Positions 8,151 through 11,273 of a DNA stretch of 11,273 nucleotides are shown here, piece by piece. The notes below the pieces were generated by a model that had not been told where the DNA came from, did not search any database, and saw only the letters and a list, made by a program, of their open reading frames with translations. The translations under genes were made by a program, and so were the position numbers. Source of the DNA: Mesorhizobium sp. (lineage in GTDB: Bacteria; Pseudomonadota; Alphaproteobacteria; Rhizobiales; Rhizobiaceae); assembly GCA_030698645.1 (NCBI GenBank), contig JAUYMV010000298.1, forward strand, positions 1 through 11,273, in the 5' to 3' direction. Positions within the stretch are counted from its first letter, which is position 1; every line of letters starts with the position of its first letter.

Positions 8151-8924
8151 CTATCCGTTCACGAGGCGCAACGCCTTGTCGTGCAGCGTCGGATTGGCGC
8201 TGGCCAGGATGTCGCCACCGCCCTCCGCCGCGCCGCCGCTCCAGGTCGTCACCACGCCGCCGGCCTGCTCGATGACCGGAATGAGCGCCACGATATCGTA
8301 GGGCTGCAGCCCGGCATCGACGGCGATGTCGGCATGCCCCGCCGCGACCATCGCGAACGCATAGCAGTCGGTGCCGTAGCGGGCGAGCCGGACCGAGGCC
8401 TCGAGCCGGTCGTAGCGTGCGCGCATGTCGCCGACGAAGAGCGCGGGCGTCGTCGTGAAAAGGGTCGCATCGGCGAGTTCCGAGGTGGAACGCGTCGCAA
8501 GACGGCGGTTGCCTCCCGGCCCCTCGTAGTGCGATCCGGCGCCGTCGGCATAGAAGAGCTCGCCGGTGAAGGGTTGCGACATCATGCCGGCCACGGCGTC
8601 GCCGTCGATCGTCAAGCCGACAAGCGTACCCCAGACCGGCAGGCCGGAGATGAACGCCCGCGTGCCGTCGATCGGGTCGATGACCCAGATATGGCGCGAT
8701 CCGGCGTTTTCGCTGCCATGCTCCTCGCCGAGAATTCCGTGATCGGGATACTCGGCCAGAAGCAATGTCCGGATCACGCGCTCGGCTTCGCGATCGGCCT
8801 CCGTCACCGGGTCGAATCCCGCCGCCAGCTTGTTCGAAACCGCTCCCGCAGTGCGAAAGCGCGGCAGCGTTTCTGCCGCCGCCGCGGCCGCGATCCGGCG
8901 CATGAATTCCGCGCTGACAATCAT
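8151..8924 (-). CDS. hisN: Histidinol-phosphatase, inositol monophosphatase family
   Basis: 257-residue Mg-dependent phosphatase that would remove phosphate from L-histidinol phosphate, the penultimate stage of histidine synthesis in bacteria lacking HisB- or PHP-type enzymes. Metal-binding residues as seen: E67/E68 in GEEHGSE, D83 and D86 in DPIDGTRAF, and D210 in LQPYDIVALIP. The form DPIDGTRAFISG, instead of the DPLDGTxNF of inositol phosphatases, points to the HisN branch. Start: AGGGGA five bases before ATG 8924; the frame upstream adds 27 residues with no family counterpart. Not next to other his genes in this window. An inositol-phosphate or 3'-phosphoadenosine phosphatase role is less likely but not excluded. 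Confidence 0.88.
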   Translation of the reverse strand: MIVSAEFMRRIAAAAAAETLPRFRTAGAVSNKLAAGFDPVTEADREAERVIRTLLLAEYPDHGILGEEHGSENAGSRHIWVIDPIDGTRAFISGLPVWGTLVGLTIDGDAVAGMMSQPFTGELFYADGAGSHYEGPGGNRRLATRSTSELADATLFTTTPALFVGDMRARYDRLEASVRLARYGTDCYAFAMVAAGHADIAVDAGLQPYDIVALIPVIEQAGGVVTTWSGGAAEGGGDILASANPTLHDKALRLVNG

Positions 8925-8952
8925 TGAATTCCCCTGTGTACCGGCGTTTCGC

Positions 8953-8979
8953 AACGGCATATGAATATTTCCTAACGGC
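8953..8979. repeat. Direct repeat AACGGC, two helical turns apart, upstream of hisN
   Basis: AACGGC occurs at 8953-8958 and 8974-8979, 21 bases apart, in an AT-rich stretch 30-55 bases upstream of the hisN start. The spacing would put both copies on one DNA face. It may be a regulator site; it is short enough to be chance. Confidence 0.25.
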
Positions 8980-8982
8980 GTA

Positions 8983-9010
8983 TTGACATTTGTGCAGCGC
9001 AGCATGAAAT
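8983..9010 (+). promoter_or_regulatory. Putative promoter of the 9015-9101 small RNA
   Basis: A perfect TTGACA (8983-8988), then 16 bases, then TGAAAT (9005-9010). It points to the right, away from hisN and against the amidohydrolase gene, so no protein gene accounts for it. A start near 9015-9017 gives a transcript of about 85-87 nt up to the terminator. Confidence 0.55.
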
Positions 9011-9014
9011 TGAG

Positions 9015-9101
9015 GACAGACGGGTTCGCCTGTCTATGCCCTCCTTGGGCGTTTCCTCCCTAGACTCGGACCGCGTCGTGCGAACGATGCGGTCTTTTTT
9101 T
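9015..9101 (+). ncRNA. Candidate trans-acting small RNA, alpha-r8/MmgR-like
   Basis: An independent plus-strand unit between two minus-strand genes: TTGACA promoter, structured body and a very strong terminator. Hairpin 1 is GACAG/CUGUC (9015-9034) with an inner CG/CG; hairpin 2 is GCCC-UCCUU-GGGC (9038-9050). Next comes UUUCCUCCCU (9052-9061), identical to the ten-base single-stranded motif I recall for the rhizobial alpha-r8 family (MmgR of Sinorhizobium meliloti, Rfam 'suhB'), and then the terminator. MmgR is about 77 nt, similar in size and layout. UCCUCC-type loops can pair with Shine-Dalgarno sequences, so it probably represses translation of target mRNAs, likely with Hfq (inference). 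No open frame of note lies inside. Confidence 0.7.
9069..9101 (+). terminator. Strong intrinsic terminator of the small RNA
   Basis: An 11-bp stem: bases 9069-9079 pair with 9084-9094, all Watson-Crick except one G-T. The loop is the GNRA tetraloop GCGA, and seven T follow (9095-9101). Read on the minus strand there is no T-run, so it cannot serve the amidohydrolase gene that runs toward it. Confidence 0.92.
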
Positions 9102-9127
9102 ATGCCGCCGCGGAGGGCCGAGGCCGG

Positions 9128-10018
9128 TCATTCGGCTGCGAGCGGAAGCGGCGCGAAGACCGTTGCCGGCAACGCCATCAATCGTGACGCCAGCAGCGTG
9201 AGGTCGTCGCGCAGCGCATTGAACCCGGCGGATTTCTGGTAGGTCCGCTCGTTCATGTAGAGGCCCCGGTTGATCTCGATCTGAATCGCATGCAGCCCGC
9301 GCGCGGGGCGCCCGTAATGTTCCGTGATGAAGCCGCCCGCGTAGGGCTTGTTGTGGGCGACCGTATAGCCCATCCCGGTCAGAATTCCGATGGTCTGCTC
9401 GGACAGCCCGGCCGCGGCTGCGGCGCCGAACCGGTCGCCGACGATGAAGTCCGGCCGAAGCGCGGTTTCGCCGATACGGATGGACGCCGGCATCGAATGG
9501 CAATCGATCAGCACCGCGCGGCCGAATTCCGCATGGGTGCGCATCAGCAGGCTGCGCAGCCGCTGGTGATAGGGCTTGTAGAGCGTGTCGACGCGGCTGA
9601 TCGCCTCGGCGACCGGCAGGCGCGCGGAATAGATGTCCTGGCCCTCGCCGACGATCTTGGGAATGGTGCCGAGGCCGCCGGCGACGCGCGTCGAACGCGT
9701 GTTGGCGAAGGCCGGCAGGCTGTCCGAGAACATGCGCGGATCGAGCTCCCAGGGCTCGCGGTTGACGTCGAGGAAGGCGCGCGGGAAATTTGCCGCGAGC
9801 AGCGGCGCGCCGAGCTCCGCCGCGCCCGAAAAGAGCTCGTCGACATAGCAATCCTCCGAGCGGCGGATCGTGTGCCGATCGAGCCGGATCATGGCCAGAA
9901 AGCGCGCCGGATAGACCGACCCGCTGTGCGGCGAATTGAACACGAAGGGCGCGTTCTGGACCGTCGGCGCGATCTCGAAAAACGGCGGAGTTTCCGCGAA
10001 GTCCGCCTCGGCGCTCAT
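9128..10018 (-). CDS. N-formylglutamate amidohydrolase family protein
   Basis: 296-residue protein of the FGase family, which hydrolyses N-formyl-L-glutamate to glutamate and formate. It is a metal-dependent cytoplasmic enzyme related in fold to zinc carboxypeptidases. Signs: NSPHSG (28-33), DVNREPWELDPRMF (84-97), DCHSMP (172-177) and IEINRGLYMNE near the C terminus; the histidines and acidic residues in these blocks are likely metal ligands. In the hut pathway this enzyme is HutG, but no hut genes are present here, so the symbol is withheld; recycling of formylated amino acids is an alternative role. The start at 10018 follows GAAAGGG with a rather long 13-base gap. Divergent from cpdR with 183 bases between. 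Its 3' end lies 26 bases from the T-run of the opposing small-RNA terminator. Confidence 0.88.
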   Translation of the reverse strand: MSAEADFAETPPFFEIAPTVQNAPFVFNSPHSGSVYPARFLAMIRLDRHTIRRSEDCYVDELFSGAAELGAPLLAANFPRAFLDVNREPWELDPRMFSDSLPAFANTRSTRVAGGLGTIPKIVGEGQDIYSARLPVAEAISRVDTLYKPYHQRLRSLLMRTHAEFGRAVLIDCHSMPASIRIGETALRPDFIVGDRFGAAAAAGLSEQTIGILTGMGYTVAHNKPYAGGFITEHYGRPARGLHAIQIEINRGLYMNERTYQKSAGFNALRDDLTLLASRLMALPATVFAPLPLAAE

Positions 10019-10116
10019 CGTGTCGTTGCTGCCCTTTCCGTCTCGCTCCGCCGGCCGAACGTGCCATCTGGCCCGCGGTGTGTCCAGAGCGGCGGGAACG
10101 CAACCGCGGCGTTCAC

Positions 10117-10159
10117 TTGATCTTTACCCGCCGGCGTTCATATACAACGCATGGTTAAC
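10117..10159 (+). promoter_or_regulatory. cpdR promoter with GTTAAC at the predicted start site
   Basis: TTGATC (10117-10122), 18 bases, TATACA (10141-10146); transcription would begin near 10153 and give a leader of about 49 nt. GGTTAAC (10153-10159) overlaps that start. TTAAC resembles a half-site of the alphaproteobacterial regulator CtrA (TTAA-N7-TTAA), but no second half at the right distance is seen, so CtrA control is only a guess. Confidence 0.5.
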
Positions 10160-10201
10160 GGCGGGACAAACCCGCTTTGCCCAGATGATTCGGACGGGAC
10201 G

Positions 10202-10564
10202 ATGGCACGAATTCTCCTCGCGGAAGACGATGACGACATGCGCCGCTTTCTGGTAAAGGCGCTGGAGCGCGCGGGCTACGACGTCAGCGATTTCGACAAT
10301 GGCGCGAGCGCCTACGAAAGACTGCGGGAAGAGCCCTTCTCGCTGCTTCTCACCGATATCGTCATGCCCGAGATGGACGGCATCGAACTGGCGCGCCGCG
10401 CCACCGAAATCGATCCGGACCTGAAGGTCATGTTCATCACCGGCTTTGCCGCCGTGGCGCTGAACCCGGATTCCAAGGCGCCGAAAGACGCCAAGGTGCT
10501 GTCCAAGCCGTTCCATCTGCGCGATCTCGTCAACGAGGTCGAGAAGATGCTGCAGGCCGCCTGA
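10202..10564 (+). CDS. cpdR: Single-domain response regulator CpdR
   Basis: 120-residue receiver domain with no output domain. In Caulobacter, CpdR is phosphorylated by the CckA-ChpT relay; unphosphorylated CpdR primes the ClpXP protease to destroy cell-cycle substrates such as PdeA, and so helps time CtrA loss. Receiver residues: acidic pocket E8-D9-D10, phospho-acceptor D52 in LLTDIVMPEMDG, switch T80 in MFITGF and K102 in LSKPFH. FITGFAAVALNPDS and DAKVLSKPFHLRDLVNEVE are strongly CpdR-like. The protein ends in Ala-Ala, as does Caulobacter CpdR, where those residues are reported to be needed for its own ClpXP turnover. Start: ATG 10202 gives the CpdR N terminus MARILLAEDD; an upstream in-frame ATG at 10151 adds 17 unrelated residues and precedes the predicted transcript start. 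Confidence 0.95.
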   Translation: MARILLAEDDDDMRRFLVKALERAGYDVSDFDNGASAYERLREEPFSLLLTDIVMPEMDGIELARRATEIDPDLKVMFITGFAAVALNPDSKAPKDAKVLSKPFHLRDLVNEVEKMLQAA

Positions 10565-10575
10565 CGCGCGTCTAT

Positions 10576-10594
10576 CGGGCGCGGGATGCGCCCG
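10576..10594 (+). terminator. Hairpin 12 bases after cpdR, possible terminator
   Basis: CGGGCGC (10576-10582) pairs with GCGCCCG (10588-10594) around GGGAT. No T-run follows, so it is either a weak intrinsic terminator or a 3'-end stabiliser. Confidence 0.35.
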
Positions 10595-10636
10595 GCGCCG
10601 CGACACGGGAAGGTGTGCCCCCTGCCGATTTGGCTA

Positions 10637-10665
10637 TTGACGCCCGGCATCAGGCATGATGTATG
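10637..10665 (+). promoter_or_regulatory. Likely promoter of tRNA-Val
   Basis: TTGACG (10637-10642) matches five of six -35 positions. After 17 bases comes TGTATG (10660-10665), a poor -10; TGATGT two bases to the left is an alternative. It lies 14 bases before the mature tRNA, a usual distance. Confidence 0.45.
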
Positions 10666-10678
10666 CGCGACGTCGGAT

Positions 10679-10753
<75 letters not shown>

Positions 10754-10756
10754 TCC

Positions 10757-10769
10757 AAACCTCTGGTTT
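10757..10769 (+). terminator. Short hairpin just after tRNA-Val, possible terminator
   Basis: AAACC and GGTTT form a 5-bp inverted repeat around TCT, four bases past the CCA end. The right arm supplies the only T-run, so this is weak as a terminator. The rest of 10770-10887 holds no gene I can support. Confidence 0.35.
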
Positions 10770-10887
10770 AACAAGCGTTTGCCGACCTTCTGGGCGGCAG
10801 TGTTTGAAATCGGGAGGCCAGAAGCTTCCAGTCCTTCTTCGGCGATCGTTCGCCAATTCTGCCTCGCTGTCTGGGATACTGCCCCGG

Positions 10888-11273
10888 TCAGAAAGGCGGG
10901 ATCAGCAGGAACGCGGCCGCACCCGCGGCGCCGGCAAGCACCGTCGCGCCGACGAGCGGCAGCCAGTAAGCTGCGGGCCCGGCGGATATCGCCAGGCTGA
11001 GCCGCCCCACCGCATTGGCCGCCAACGCGGCCAGCACCGCGTTTCCGATTGCCGAGACGGCGATCTGTTGGTCGGCGAGTCGCAGTGCGCTCAGAACCGC
11101 GATGTCGACGTCGAATGTGCCGGACAGTGCCGAACTCGCGACCAGGCTGCCGCTACCGAACTGGCCGACGAGCGCGGCGCTCGCCGTCGATACGACCGCG
11201 AAAAGCGCCGCGAACAGGAGCAGCGTTCCGAGTTCGAACGGATTGCGCGCCTCCTGTGTCTCGTCCGTGCGCG
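10888..11273 (-). CDS. C-terminal part of an MgtC/SapB-family DUF4010 membrane protein, 5' end cut by window edge
   Basis: The last 127 residues and stop of a hydrophobic protein. NPFELGTLLLFAALFAVVS begins the visible part and looks like a membrane helix. LSGTFDVDIAVLSALRL then resembles the conserved loop of DUF4010 (usually LSGLxDVDA with a helix after it). Two more hydrophobic stretches follow, one around IAVSAIGNAVLAALAANAV and the last around WLPLVGATVLAGAAGAAAF, ending IPPF. Full-length family members are about 400 residues with an MgtC-like N-terminal domain; that part lies off the right edge. Function of the family is not settled (inner-membrane, possibly ion- or Mg-related). No terminator is obvious after the stop. 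Confidence 0.72.
   Translation of the reverse strand, partial: RTDETQEARNPFELGTLLLFAALFAVVSTASAALVGQFGSGSLVASSALSGTFDVDIAVLSALRLADQQIAVSAIGNAVLAALAANAVGRLSLAISAGPAAYWLPLVGATVLAGAAGAAAFLLIPPF

Noticed and set aside
10019..10110. TGGCACG upstream of the amidohydrolase, as a sigma-54 -24 element
   Set aside because: The required TTGC -12 element at the right distance is missing.
9290..10120. A 276-codon plus-strand frame, and similar long frames at 7096-8052 (minus) and 8181-8927 (plus)
   Set aside because: All lie antisense to well-supported genes (amidohydrolase, hydrolase, hisN) and show the same shadow composition.
10151..10201. Upstream in-frame ATG for cpdR
   Set aside because: It precedes the predicted transcript start and adds 17 residues absent from CpdR proteins.
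10779..11000. A 73-codon plus-strand frame after the tRNA
   Set aside because: Starts with TTG, lacks a ribosome-binding site and is mostly antisense to the DUF4010 gene.

Overview
The window is GC-rich (roughly two-thirds G+C by eye) chromosomal DNA. Its gene content points to an alphaproteobacterium of the Rhizobiales/Hyphomicrobiales, probably near Mesorhizobium and Phyllobacteriaceae. The main reasons are a CpdR cell-cycle response regulator, a HisN-type histidinol phosphatase, a ROSE-like RNA thermometer before an Hsp20 gene, and a candidate small RNA carrying the ten-base motif I associate with the rhizobial alpha-r8/MmgR family. No close-species assignment is possible from sequence alone.

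Layout from left to right. Bases 1-4620 (minus) hold nearly all of gltB, the glutamate synthase large subunit, cut at its 3' end by the window edge. Bases 4621-5060 are a 440-base divergent intergenic region with a sharp 15-bp palindrome upstream of gltB and a LexA-like box upstream of the next gene. Bases 5061-6110 (plus) encode a low-specificity L-threonine aldolase. An Hsp20 chaperone gene (6191-6661, minus) has a sigma-32-type promoter and a thermometer-like leader. Bases about 6960-7070 (plus) hold an orphan intrinsic terminator with structured RNA in front of it. Then come an alpha/beta hydrolase (7180-8139, plus) and hisN (8151-8924, minus), which converge. Bases about 9015-9101 (plus) hold a second orphan terminator unit, the best small-RNA candidate. 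N-formylglutamate amidohydrolase (9128-10018, minus) diverges from cpdR (10202-10564, plus). A tRNA-Val(GAC) follows (10679-10753), then the C-terminal end of an MgtC/DUF4010-type membrane protein (10888-11273, minus, partial).

The genes are mostly single transcription units of household metabolism: nitrogen assimilation, threonine/glycine, histidine and formylglutamate. A stress gene and a cell-cycle proteolysis adaptor sit among them. No phage, insertion sequence, CRISPR array or defence system was seen. The most interesting content is non-coding: two plus-strand terminator-ended units with a shared TTCCTCCC core that no protein gene explains, the heat-shock control region, and the gltB palindrome. 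Long open frames antisense to gltB and other genes are shadows of GC-rich codon use and are not annotated.
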